14,300 nucleotides of DNA. Origin: JBBDWJ01 sp040902925. Its GTDB lineage: Bacteria > Acidobacteriota > Terriglobia > Bryobacterales > UBA6623. The translations under genes were made by a program, and so were the position numbers. Positions 7,014-14,208 of this stretch are shown in pieces; the stretch's first letter is position 1, and every line of letters starts with the position of its first letter. Below the pieces are notes generated by a model. It was not told where the DNA came from, did no database searches, and was given only the letters and a program-made list of their open reading frames with translations. The stretch is taken from assembly GCA_040902925.1 (NCBI GenBank), contig JBBDWJ010000292.1, forward strand, positions 1-14,300, in the 5' to 3' direction.

Positions 7014-8386
7014 GAAAACTATCCTTTATCGCGGCGATTTTTTCGGTTGTTGCCTGGGCGACTGTATACCTTGCGGCGCAGCAGGCCGATATCAAAATTG
7101 GGGTCACCGGCGACCAGCAGACGCCCCGCATCGCGGTGCCCGATATTCAGGGTCCGGCCGCGGCCGCTAACGAGGTCACCGCGTTCAACACGACGCTGTG
7201 GAACGACCTGGAGAGCGCTGGGCGCTTCGAGATGGTCTCGAAGAGCTTTTATCCGCGTACGGCCCCGCGGCGCCCCGAGGACCTCCAGGCCGGCGACAAA
7301 GGCCTGCCGGATGATCCCGGCGCGCGCGGCCTCTGGCTTGCCGGCTGGGCGCAGCCTCCGGTCACGACGCTGTATCTGACCTTCGGCTCGATCGAGATCG
7401 CCGGCGACCGGCTGGTTTTGTCCGGCTATCTCTACGACGTGACGCAGGCGGATATGTCCGCCGCCCATGTTTTCGGTAAGCGCTACTACTCGAACATCGA
7501 CGCCGAAGGCGCGCGTCAACTGGCGCACGATTTTTCGCGCGACATCCTGGAACGGCTCGGCCTTGGACCAGGGTTGGCGGGGTCGAAGATCTATTTCGTC
7601 TCCCGGCGCACGGGCACCAAGGAAATCTGGTCGATGGACTACGACGGCACCAATCAGAAGCAGATCACCTTCTACAACAACATTTCCGTGACGCCGTCGG
7701 TATCCCACGATGGGACCAAACTCGCCTTCACGACCTATGTGGAGGGTCAGCCCCGCATCTATGTCCATTCCCTGGAGACCAATCGCCGCCTGACTTTTTA
7801 TAATCAGGTGGCTTCGCTCAACACCACGCCGTCGTTCACGCCCGACGATAAATCCATTCTTTTTGCGTCTTCGGCCACCGGATGGTCGCAAATCTACATG
7901 GCAGACCTTGACGGCAGGAATCTGCGCAGGATATCGTATTCTCGTTCTTTGGATGTGCATCCGGTCGTGAATCCGAAGACCGGAGCTCAGGTTGCTTTCG
8001 TTTCGGGCCGTTCCGGACCTCCGCAGGTCTACCTGATGGATCTGGACGGGGCGAACGTGAGAAAGCTTTCGCCCGGCGGAGGAGATGCGGTACAGCCGTC
8101 GTGGGACCCACAAGGCGAGAACATCACCTTTTCGTGGACCCGCGGATTCGAGCCCGGCAACTACAACGTCTTCGTGATCAATGTGGCGACCCAGGAGTTG
8201 GTCCAGTTGACACACGGGGCGGGCCGGAATGAGCATCCCTATTGGTCGCCGAGTGGAACGCATATTGTGTTTTCCTCGAACCGCTCCGGCGGGACCCAGA
8301 TCTGGACCATGCGAGCCGACGGGACACAGTTACGCAACCTGACTTCGCAGGGCCAGAATGAAGGTCCGCTCTGGGCTATAAGGTGA
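7010..8386 (+). CDS. tolB: TolB, periplasmic Tol-Pal beta-propeller
   Basis: TolB is the periplasmic protein that binds Pal and is pulled by TolA. The 458-residue protein starts at ATG 7010, overlapping the tolA stop by four bases. A Sec signal peptide covers about 1-24, with cleavage likely around YLAAQQ. The N-terminal TolB_N domain (about 27-185) is followed by a beta-propeller (about 190-458). The propeller shows repeated WD40-like/PD40 strands, for example KEIWSMDYDGTNQKQIT, SQIYMADLDGRNLRRIS, PQVYLMDLDGANVRKLS and TQIWTMRADGTQLRNLT. The N-domain has an insertion (about 83-103, including RRPEDLQAGDKGLPDDPG) that helps explain why it is longer than E. coli TolB (430). It ends the tightly packed part of the operon; the next gene is 199 bp away and has its own promoter. 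Confidence 0.95.
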   Translation: MRKLSFIAAIFSVVAWATVYLAAQQADIKIGVTGDQQTPRIAVPDIQGPAAAANEVTAFNTTLWNDLESAGRFEMVSKSFYPRTAPRRPEDLQAGDKGLPDDPGARGLWLAGWAQPPVTTLYLTFGSIEIAGDRLVLSGYLYDVTQADMSAAHVFGKRYYSNIDAEGARQLAHDFSRDILERLGLGPGLAGSKIYFVSRRTGTKEIWSMDYDGTNQKQITFYNNISVTPSVSHDGTKLAFTTYVEGQPRIYVHSLETNRRLTFYNQVASLNTTPSFTPDDKSILFASSATGWSQIYMADLDGRNLRRISYSRSLDVHPVVNPKTGAQVAFVSGRSGPPQVYLMDLDGANVRKLSPGGGDAVQPSWDPQGENITFSWTRGFEPGNYNVFVINVATQELVQLTHGAGRNEHPYWSPSGTHIVFSSNRSGGTQIWTMRADGTQLRNLTSQGQNEGPLWAIR

Positions 8387-8422
8387 TTGACCGCCGGTTC
8401 TAAGAGCTAGCCAGTGAGCCGA

Positions 8423-8440
8423 CCCCGGAAAGAACCGGGG
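8423..8440 (+). other. GC-rich hairpin between tolB and pal
   Basis: CCCCGG at 8423-8428 and CCGGGG at 8435-8440 form a perfect 6-bp stem with the loop AAAGAA, 36 bases after the tolB stop. No T-run follows, so it is not a standard intrinsic terminator. It may stabilise the 3' end of the tolQRAB transcript or help attenuate read-through into pal. Confidence 0.4.
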
Positions 8441-8450
8441 CCAACGGGGG

Positions 8451-8478
8451 TTCACAACAGCTAAGCTATTTGTATAAT
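8451..8478 (+). promoter_or_regulatory. Sigma70-like promoter of pal
   Basis: A -35 element TTCACA (8451-8456, 5 of 6 to consensus) and a perfect -10 TATAAT (8473-8478) are separated by 16 bases. Transcription would begin near 8485, giving a leader of about 100 bases before the pal ATG. It lies just after the tolB-end hairpin, so pal can be made independently of tolQRAB. Confidence 0.6.
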
Positions 8479-8511
8479 GGGAGTTCTACTATCGAAGGTC
8501 ATCCCGCCACG

Positions 8512-8539
8512 ACTGTGAGACTAAGAGGTGGGTCACAGT
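8512..8539 (+). other. Inverted repeat in the pal leader
   Basis: ACTGTGA (8512-8518) and TCACAGT (8533-8539) are exact inverted copies with a 14-base purine-rich loop that includes GAGGTGGG. In RNA this would be a hairpin about 27 bases from the predicted transcript start and 46 bases before the pal ATG. It could be a stability or regulatory hairpin, or a protein operator. The TGTGA/TCACA halves recall CRP sites, but the spacer is 14, not 6. Confidence 0.4.
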
Positions 8540-8585
8540 ACTTCCGTTGTGTAGGATTGAGTGCAGAAGGAGGCGAAAGAGTCCC

Positions 8586-9356
8586 ATGGTATCCAAGCGA
8601 AAAATCGTGCTGATCGTCTTTAGCGCGTACCTCGCCCTCTTTGTGGCGGGTTGTAAAAAAGAGCCACCACCCCCACCCCCGCCGCCGCCGGCCCCGCCGC
8701 CGCCCGAGGTGGTGAAACCGGCAGCCCCAACGGTATCGTTGACGGCCGAGCCCAGCTCGATCGAGCGGGGCAAGTCGGCGACCTTGAAATGGTCTTCCGG
8801 CAACGCGACCAGCGCGTCGCTGAACCAGGGGATCGGTACGGTTCCGACCAGCGGTTCGCGAGAGGTTTTCCCGACGCAGACCACCGAATACATCATTACG
8901 GTGACCGGGCCGGGCGGAGAGAGGCCCGCCAGCGCAACCGTAACTGTTCGCACGCCGCCGCCGCCGGCCCCGCCGCCGGCGCCATCGGCTACTTTCTCAC
9001 AAACAGTTGAGAAGGATCTGCGAGACGCCTATTTCGACTACGACAAGGCCGATGTCCGTTCGGACGCGGAGTCGGCGTTACGCAATAACTCCGACGCTTT
9101 GAAACAGCTCTTCCCGAAGTTTCCAAGCGATTCGGTCGTGATCGAGGGTCACTGTGATGAGCGTGGAACCAACGAGTACAACCTCGCTCTGGGCGACCGC
9201 CGCGCCACGGCGGCCCGGGACTTCCTGGTCAACCTGGGAGTACCCGCAAGCAAGATGCGGACGATCAGCTATGGTGAGGAGCGGCCTCAGTGCTCCGACA
9301 CCAACGAGGGCTGTTACCAGCGCAATCGCCGGGCTCACTTTGCGGCGGCTCAATAG
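8586..9356 (+). CDS. pal: Pal, peptidoglycan-associated OmpA-family lipoprotein with extra internal domain
   Basis: Pal anchors the outer membrane to peptidoglycan. The start is ATG 8586, giving 256 residues; AAGGAGG lies at 8567-8573, a rather long 12-base spacing. The signal peptide ends in the lipobox FVAGC, with Cys23 lipidated. Next come a Pro tract (about 27-40), an extra domain at about 48-122, a second Pro tract (about 124-133), and the OmpA/Pal domain at about 145-256. The peptidoglycan-binding signature is EGHCDERGTNEYNLALGDRR, close to E. coli Pal. The extra domain (SLTAEPSSIERGKSATLKWS, then TQTTEYIITVTGPGG) looks like an immunoglobulin-like beta-sandwich. E. coli Pal (173 residues) lacks this domain. 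Three cysteines occur in the OmpA part (190, 236, 243). The gene has its own promoter upstream and an intrinsic terminator downstream. Confidence 0.95.
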   Translation: MVSKRKIVLIVFSAYLALFVAGCKKEPPPPPPPPPAPPPPEVVKPAAPTVSLTAEPSSIERGKSATLKWSSGNATSASLNQGIGTVPTSGSREVFPTQTTEYIITVTGPGGERPASATVTVRTPPPPAPPPAPSATFSQTVEKDLRDAYFDYDKADVRSDAESALRNNSDALKQLFPKFPSDSVVIEGHCDERGTNEYNLALGDRRATAARDFLVNLGVPASKMRTISYGEERPQCSDTNEGCYQRNRRAHFAAAQ

Positions 9357-9384
9357 TCCGTCACAAGTGTCTTGATGGCTCAAG

Positions 9385-9431
9385 GGTGCTCCCGGTGGTC
9401 CGTGCGACCGCCGTGGAGCACCTTTTGTTTT
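9385..9431 (+). terminator. Intrinsic terminator after pal
   Basis: GGTGCTCC (9385-9392) pairs exactly with GGAGCACC (9415-9422). An inner stem, CGGTGGTC (9393-9400) with GACCGCCG (9406-9413), adds eight more pairs including one G-U, around a 5-base loop. TTTTGTTTT (9423-9431) follows directly. This is a complete rho-independent terminator 28 bases after the pal stop. Confidence 0.93.
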
Positions 9432-9438
9432 GCTAATG

Positions 9439-9488
9439 TATAAGTGGCTCGCCACTGTCGCGTTGCAACCCTGGGTGAGCGCGCAACG
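9439..9488 (+). promoter_or_regulatory. Possible cpoB promoter and leader palindromes
   Basis: Because a strong terminator closes pal, cpoB needs its own start signal. TATAAG (9439-9444) is the best -10 candidate; no good -35 was seen because it would fall in the terminator. A short perfect palindrome, GTGGC-TC-GCCAC (9444-9455), overlaps the expected start, and CGTTGC/GCAACG (9461-9466 and 9483-9488) could form a leader hairpin. Only the repeats are directly seen; promoter function is inferred. Confidence 0.25.
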
Positions 9489-9568
9489 TCTTTTGGGGTA
9501 GCCGTCGCGGCGGCGAGCGACGCCCGCTTGATCTGGTTGGCCGGGTCCTGCGGCCACGGGAGGTAGCT

Positions 9569-10462
9569 TTGCGAGTCCAACGAATCCTGCGTCAAATCGT
9601 CCCCATTTCCCTGTTGCTGTTGGTGGGAGCGGGAACGGCTTTCTCCCAAAAGAAAGAGATCATCCAGCTTCAACGGGACATGGCGATTCTGCAGGAGGTG
9701 ACGCGCCAGACCGAGCGCCAGTTGGGGGAGCGCATCGCCGTGCTCGAAAACCTGCTGCAGCAGAGTTTGGATAAGAGTGACAAGCTCAACGCTTCCATCG
9801 CGGTTCTCGAGCGTAATATTGCCAAGCAGACGACCGACGTTTCCGCCCCGGTCGCAACCACGGCTAACCGTGTGGAGACGCTGCAAGGGCAGGTGGGCGG
9901 GCTGCGCGAGGTCATGGAAGAGATCCGCACGCGGCTGGGGCGCGTCGAACAGCAGGTCGGCGACATCAAGACCCAGGTGACGACGATACCGCCGCCTTCG
10001 TTCGGGACCGAAACGCCGCTCGATGGCAATGCCACCGCGGCGCCGGGCGCAACTTCCGCCGAGACGCTGTTCAACAGCGCGTTTGCAGACTACACGCGCG
10101 GCAACTACGATCTGTCCCGCGAGCAGTTTGACCAATACCTGCGGCTGTATGGAAACACCGTTCGCGCTCCCGAAGCGCAGTATTACGTCGGCTCGATTGC
10201 GTACCAGAATGCATCCTACGAGGAGGCCTTGCGCCAATTCGACATGGTGCTCGAACGCTACCCGGTAGGCGTGGTCTCGGCCGACGCGCAATACAAGAAG
10301 GGCATGGCGCTGCTGCGCCTTGAGCGTCCCGACGATGCTGCTCGCGAGTTCGGCGCCGTGGTCGAACGCTATCCCAATAGCAACGTGGCGCCCGCCGCGC
10401 AGGGACAGATCGAGCAATTGCAAGACGCCAGCAAGCCGTCTCCGACTCGCCGCGGCCAGTAA
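9569..10462 (+). CDS. cpoB: CpoB/YbgF, Tol-Pal-associated coiled-coil and TPR protein
   Basis: CpoB is a periplasmic protein that couples Tol-Pal-driven outer-membrane constriction to septal peptidoglycan synthesis. The start is a TTG at 9569, supported by GGGAGG at 9558-9563 with 5-base spacing. The protein has 297 residues. A signal peptide covers about 1-26 (cleavage near AFSQ). A coiled coil runs over about 29-87 (LQRDMAILQEVTRQTERQLG onwards) and continues in a second helix at about 98-138. A Pro/Gly/Thr linker (about 140-162) leads to three tetratricopeptide repeats (about 165-285), for example LFNSAFADYTRGNYDLSREQ and AQYKKGMALLRLERPDDAAR. E. coli CpoB has 263 residues with the same order. 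The gene is separated from pal by a terminator, unlike the E. coli arrangement. Confidence 0.93.
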   Translation: MRVQRILRQIVPISLLLLVGAGTAFSQKKEIIQLQRDMAILQEVTRQTERQLGERIAVLENLLQQSLDKSDKLNASIAVLERNIAKQTTDVSAPVATTANRVETLQGQVGGLREVMEEIRTRLGRVEQQVGDIKTQVTTIPPPSFGTETPLDGNATAAPGATSAETLFNSAFADYTRGNYDLSREQFDQYLRLYGNTVRAPEAQYYVGSIAYQNASYEEALRQFDMVLERYPVGVVSADAQYKKGMALLRLERPDDAAREFGAVVERYPNSNVAPAAQGQIEQLQDASKPSPTRRGQ

Positions 10463-10477
10463 GGCAGCAGCGGCTAG

Positions 10478-10501
10478 CGTTGGGATTGCGATCCGCCAAC
10501 G
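10478..10501 (+). other. Hairpin after cpoB
   Basis: CGTTG...CAACG with inner GGAT/ATCC forms a 9-bp stem with a 2-base bulge and the loop TGCG, 15 bases after the cpoB stop. No T-run follows. It may protect the 3' end of the cpoB transcript or assist factor-dependent termination. Confidence 0.35.
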
Positions 10502-10607
10502 ACGGATATACACGGAAAATCATTGGCGCCTGTCGTCCTGAAAACTTCTCTGCCCAGGTTAGGTACCCGCCAATTCAAAGTTCCGCAGGAGCGCTGAGAT
10601 CACCCCG

Positions 10608-10645
10608 GTTTCCGCATTCGGAAGCAAACACTTCTTAGTTTTTTT
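10608..10645 (+). terminator. Weak terminator candidate downstream of cpoB
   Basis: GTTTCCG-CATT-CGGAAGC (10608-10625) makes a 7-bp stem with one G-U pair, and a run of seven T lies at 10639-10645. Thirteen bases separate stem and T-run, which is too far for a standard terminator, although GAAG/CTTC (10621-10624, 10631-10634) could pair nearer. The rest of 10463-10704, between the converging cpoB and DUF1501 genes, shows no gene. Confidence 0.25.
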
Positions 10646-10704
10646 GCGGTGACGGTTCCTGGCGCTAACCCGCCGAAGGTCTGCGGGGCAGCAAGAGCGT
10701 CTGG

Positions 10705-12126
10705 CTAGACAATCTCTTTGACGACCCGGCCGTGAAGCTGTGTGAGGCGCTCGTTGCGTCCCAGATGCAGGTAGTTCAACTTGTCCTGATCGAGGCCGAG
10801 CTGGTGCAGCATGGTCGTATGGAGGTCGCGGAAATGGATCGGGTTGTCGACCGCGCGTAGTCCGATGGCGTCCGTCGCCCCGACGACCTGGCCGCCTTGA
10901 ATTCCGCCGCCGGCGAGCCACATCGTAAAGCCGAGGTTGTGGTGGTCGCGGCCCTTGCCGCCCTGCGCTTCGGGAGAGCGGCCGAACTCGCCGCCCCACA
11001 GCACGAGCGTCGAGTCGAGCATCCCGCGCCGCTTGAGGTCTTTGAGAAGCGCCGCCACGGGCTGATCGGTCTGTGCCGCCATGCGCACGTGGTTTTCCTC
11101 GATATCGTCGTGAGCGTCCCACTGCAAGTTGCCGGGACCGCCTCCGGAAACCACGCACACGAAGCGCGTTCCCTTTTCGACGAGCCGCCGCGCCAGCAGG
11201 CAGCGCCGCCCGTAATCGTGAGTCGGCTCTTTGCCGACGCCATACAGGTCGAGCGTCTCTTGCGGCTCGTTGGTGATGTCGAGCACTTCGGGCGCCTCGG
11301 TCTGCATCTTGAACGCCAGGTCGTAAGCCTTCACGCGCGCATTGAATTCGTCATCGCCTGGGTTGAGGGTTGCTTCATTCAACTGGCGGATCAGATCGAC
11401 GGTTTTGCGTCGCTGGTCGAGCGAAATACCCTGCGGCAAATCCAGGTTCAGCACCGGCCGGTTTCCTGGACGAAACATCGTTGGCTGGTAGACCGCGGGT
11501 AGAAAACCATTGCCATACATCGGCTGGCCGGCTTCGAGCGCGCCGTCGGGGTCAGGCATCACCACGAACGCCGGCAGCGATTCGCTTTCGCTGCCGAGCC
11601 CGTAGCAGGTCCATGAGCCCATGCTGGGAAAGCCCGGCACGATGCGGCCGGTCCAAAGCTCGTACTGCGCCGCCGAGTGCACTACCATGTCTCCGTGGCA
11701 CGACCGCAGGATCGCAAGGTCGTCCACGCATTGCGCCATCTGGGGAAAAAGATCGGAGACCTCGATGCCGGCCTTGCCGTACTTCTGGAACGTGCGTTTT
11801 GTCCCGAGCAGCTTGGCGTCCGGCTTCACGAACTGATATTTCGCCTCGCCGAACTCCTTGGGGCGCGACTGGCCGTCGAGCTCGTTGAGCAGCGGTTTGG
11901 GGTCAAAAGTTTCAATGTGGCTGGGGCCGCCGGCCATGAACAGGAAGATCACGGACTTCGCCTTGGCGGGCATGTGCGGCGGTTTCGGCGCCAGCGCGTT
12001 GGCCGTCGATGCCGCCCGCAGCGCCTCGCGCTGCAGCATGTCCGCCATCGCGAGCGATCCGAAGCCGCAAAAGGCGTCGCGAAGGAACTCCCGCCGGTTT
12101 CGAGTCAGACGAATGTGTTCAGGCAT
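10705..12126 (-). CDS. DUF1501 family protein, Tat-exported
   Basis: This 473-residue protein belongs to DUF1501, which resembles the alkaline phosphatase/sulfatase fold; no function is established. The start is ATG 12126, with GGAG about 8 bases upstream; a longer upstream frame is only overlap with the previous gene. The N-terminus has the twin-arginine pattern NRREFLRDAF (10-19) followed by a mildly hydrophobic stretch, so Tat export of a folded, perhaps metal-bound, protein is likely. Family hallmarks are FLFMAGGPSHIETFDPKP (61-78), SCHGDMVVHSAAQYELWTG (142-160), WGGEFGRSPEAQGGKGRDHH (377-396) and the late HFRDLHTTMLHQLGLD (431-446). The His/Asp/Glu-rich motifs would suit metal binding. 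It follows the DUF1553 gene by 11 bp. This pairing is very common in Planctomycetota and Acidobacteriota and suggests the two proteins act together outside the cytoplasm. Confidence 0.92.
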   Translation of the reverse strand: MPEHIRLTRNRREFLRDAFCGFGSLAMADMLQREALRAASTANALAPKPPHMPAKAKSVIFLFMAGGPSHIETFDPKPLLNELDGQSRPKEFGEAKYQFVKPDAKLLGTKRTFQKYGKAGIEVSDLFPQMAQCVDDLAILRSCHGDMVVHSAAQYELWTGRIVPGFPSMGSWTCYGLGSESESLPAFVVMPDPDGALEAGQPMYGNGFLPAVYQPTMFRPGNRPVLNLDLPQGISLDQRRKTVDLIRQLNEATLNPGDDEFNARVKAYDLAFKMQTEAPEVLDITNEPQETLDLYGVGKEPTHDYGRRCLLARRLVEKGTRFVCVVSGGGPGNLQWDAHDDIEENHVRMAAQTDQPVAALLKDLKRRGMLDSTLVLWGGEFGRSPEAQGGKGRDHHNLGFTMWLAGGGIQGGQVVGATDAIGLRAVDNPIHFRDLHTTMLHQLGLDQDKLNYLHLGRNERLTQLHGRVVKEIV

Positions 12127-12137
12127 GGCAGGCTCCG

Positions 12138-14132
12138 TCAATTCACATACAGGAAATCGTTCAGGTTGAAAATAGCGAGCGCGAATTCGCGTAGCGGCTG
12201 CGTCTTGACGAATTCGACGGCCGGTTTGCGCTCCGCGTCCGTCGGCAGGCGCCCCGCGGCGATCAGATAAGCGCGTTGCACCAGTTGTTCCGGGTCGGTT
12301 CCTGCTTCGTCTTGCAAGCGCTCGGCGAAGGCCCCGGCAAGGCCGTTCGCCAGCGGGCCGTTGAGCAGCTCGAGCGCCTGCGGCGCGTGCGTGCTTGATT
12401 GCCGCCGCGCGCAACTGGTCAGCAGCGCGGGCTGATCGAAGACTTCCATGAAAGGCAGCCGCAGATTGCGCTTGGCGATCAGGTAGACCGAACGGCGGTG
12501 GTGTTCGTTTTGGTCCTGGGGCACTTTCCACTGCGCCGGCTTGTAGAGCAGATCCACCAATTGTTCCTCGACCGGAACCATGATGCTTTGCCCGCCGGTC
12601 TTGGGGTTGAACTCGCCCGAGACGGCCAGCATGGCGTCGCGAATCTCCTCGGCTTCGAGACGGCGCCGGCTGAAATGCCACAACAGCCGGTTTTCGGGAT
12701 CTTTGGTGATGCCCGCCTGACCCGCCGGCGACTCCGAAGACTGCCGGTAGGCATTGCTGAGCAGGATCATGCGCTGGATGCGCTTGATGCTCCAGCCGCC
12801 TTCCACGAACTCGTTCGCAAGATAGTCGAGCAGCTCGGGATGGCTCGGCCGGTCGCCGTTGAAACCGAAATCATTCGGCGTATTCACGATGCCTGTCCCG
12901 AAGTGATTCAGCCAGATGCGGTTCACCATCACGCGAGCGATCAGCGGATGATTAGGCTCGGTGAGCCATTCGGCGAGCTTGATCCGCAGATCGGGGAGGT
13001 ATGGGTCGAGTTCGGGAGCGCCATCCGGAAGCAGAACACCCAGCACGCGCGGCCCGACAGGGTCCTTCTTTTTGTTGAAGTCGCCGCGTTCCAGCACGTG
13101 GATCGGCGTCCGGTTCTCGAAATCGTCCTTGATCGTGGCGATTGTCGGCAGCGGATCCGGCAGGCTCACTTCCAGGTTGCGAATCTTCTGGTGCAGCCTG
13201 CCCTTCTCCTCGCCCTCGAGCTCGTCAAGCTGCTTGCGGAGTTCCTTGATCTCGTCTTCCTTTTCTTTGACAAGCCCCTTCCAGGCTTCCTGCTCCTGTT
13301 CGTTGGCAAGGACGATGTTGTTTTCTTCCGTTGCGGCCAGAAAGGCTTGCAACCGGTAGTAGTCCTTTTGCCGGATCGGATCGAACATGTGGTCGTGGCA
13401 GCGCGCGCAACCGACCGTCAGGCCCAAAAACGCCGCGCCGAGAACATCGGTTCGCTCCGTCAGAACTTCGTTGCGGCTACTGGCGACTTCCTGGTTGCCC
13501 GCGTTGCGCCGCACCGCGCCGAGGCGGTGCAATCCCGCCGCGATCAGCGTCTCGTGATTTTCGGGACCGATCTGGTCGCCGGCGACTTGCTCGCGCACGA
13601 ACTGGTCGTAGGGCTTGTCTTCGTTGAAGGAATCGATGACGTAGTCGCGGAAGCGCCACATGCCGGCCAGGTGCCGGTCGTATTCAAAGCCCTCGGTTTC
13701 GGCGTAGCGCACCACGTCGAGCCAGTGCTGCGCCCAGCGCTCGCCATAGTGTGGGCTCGCCAGCAGCCGATCGATGAGCTTTTCGTAAGCGTCGGGACTC
13801 GAGTCGTTGACGAACTCGGCGACTTCCGCGGGCGAGGGCGGCAGACCCCACAGGTCGAAGTAGACGCGGCGAATCAGCGTGTCGCGAGCGGCTCCAGCAG
13901 CCGGCCGCAATTCGTTTTCGACGAGCTTACTGAGAACAAACGCATCGATCGGCCGCCGTGCCCAGGCCTGATCCTCGGCGGATGTGAACTCGGGAGGTTG
14001 CGGGTTCGAGCGCGGTTGCAGTGACCAGAAATTGCGCTCGTTGTCGCGGTATTCAGGCTTGGGAGCCTCCGCCGCGACGGCAAGGGCAAGACCCCCGGCG
14101 AGCATCGCTATAAGACCAAAAGGCTTTCGCAC
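12138..14132 (-). CDS. DUF1549/DUF1553 domain protein with CxxCH motif
   Basis: This 664-residue exported protein has DUF1549 (PSCyt2) at about 58-265 and DUF1553 (PSD1) at about 385-640. The start is GTG 14132, with a near-perfect GGAGG seven bases upstream; a TTG at 14195 would lie in the promoter. The first 23 residues form a signal peptide ending near AVAAEA. DUF1549 marks include ARRPIDAFV, YFDLWGLPPSPAEV, SPHYGERWAQHWLDVVRYAE and CARCHDHMFDP (242-252). The CxxCH there is a c-type haem attachment pattern conserved in this family, although haem binding is not proven. A charged coiled coil (about 280-322) follows. DUF1553 marks include NHPLIARVMVNRIWLNHFG and RLEAEEIRDAMLAVSGEFN. Larger relatives carry an N-terminal cytochrome-like PSCyt1 domain, which is absent here. 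The biochemical role is unknown. Confidence 0.93.
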   Translation of the reverse strand: MRKPFGLIAMLAGGLALAVAAEAPKPEYRDNERNFWSLQPRSNPQPPEFTSAEDQAWARRPIDAFVLSKLVENELRPAAGAARDTLIRRVYFDLWGLPPSPAEVAEFVNDSSPDAYEKLIDRLLASPHYGERWAQHWLDVVRYAETEGFEYDRHLAGMWRFRDYVIDSFNEDKPYDQFVREQVAGDQIGPENHETLIAAGLHRLGAVRRNAGNQEVASSRNEVLTERTDVLGAAFLGLTVGCARCHDHMFDPIRQKDYYRLQAFLAATEENNIVLANEQEQEAWKGLVKEKEDEIKELRKQLDELEGEEKGRLHQKIRNLEVSLPDPLPTIATIKDDFENRTPIHVLERGDFNKKKDPVGPRVLGVLLPDGAPELDPYLPDLRIKLAEWLTEPNHPLIARVMVNRIWLNHFGTGIVNTPNDFGFNGDRPSHPELLDYLANEFVEGGWSIKRIQRMILLSNAYRQSSESPAGQAGITKDPENRLLWHFSRRRLEAEEIRDAMLAVSGEFNPKTGGQSIMVPVEEQLVDLLYKPAQWKVPQDQNEHHRRSVYLIAKRNLRLPFMEVFDQPALLTSCARRQSSTHAPQALELLNGPLANGLAGAFAERLQDEAGTDPEQLVQRAYLIAAGRLPTDAERKPAVEFVKTQPLREFALAIFNLNDFLYVN

Positions 14133-14166
14133 GGCATTCCTCCGATACGTCCCGGAGCCCCCACCT

Positions 14167-14195
14167 ATCTTAGAGTACAGCCCGGAACAGGTCAA
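14167..14195 (-). promoter_or_regulatory. Promoter of the DUF1553-DUF1501 operon
   Basis: On the minus strand TTGACC (14195-14190, 5 of 6 to the -35 consensus) and TAAGAT (14172-14167, 4 of 6 to the -10) are separated by exactly 17 bases. Transcription would start near 14160, leaving a leader of about 28 bases that contains the GGAGG ribosome site. This agrees with the GTG 14132 start. Confidence 0.55.
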
Positions 14196-14208
14196 AACCC
14201 TTCTTGGC

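Noticed and set aside
8514..8537. CRP-like site (TGTGA...TCACA) in the pal leader
   Set aside because: The halves are 14 bases apart rather than 6 and lie downstream of the predicted transcript start; kept only as an inverted repeat.
8671..8703. CCX/CCG-type simple repeats as a possible tandem repeat locus
   Set aside because: They encode the proline tract of Pal in frame and are explained by the protein; the same holds for 8954-8984.
10591..10610. CTGAGAT-ACCCC resembling part of a TPP riboswitch
   Set aside because: The other conserved TPP segments are missing, and it lies between converging genes rather than upstream of one.
12127..12681. Upstream extension of the DUF1501 gene
   Set aside because: It overlaps DUF1553 coding sequence in another frame; the Tat signal and ribosome site place the start at 12126.
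12399..14024. A 541-codon open frame on the plus strand
   Set aside because: It is antisense to the clearly recognisable DUF1553 gene, has a low-complexity Val/Ala/Arg-rich composition, and shows no known domain; it follows from GC-rich codon use.
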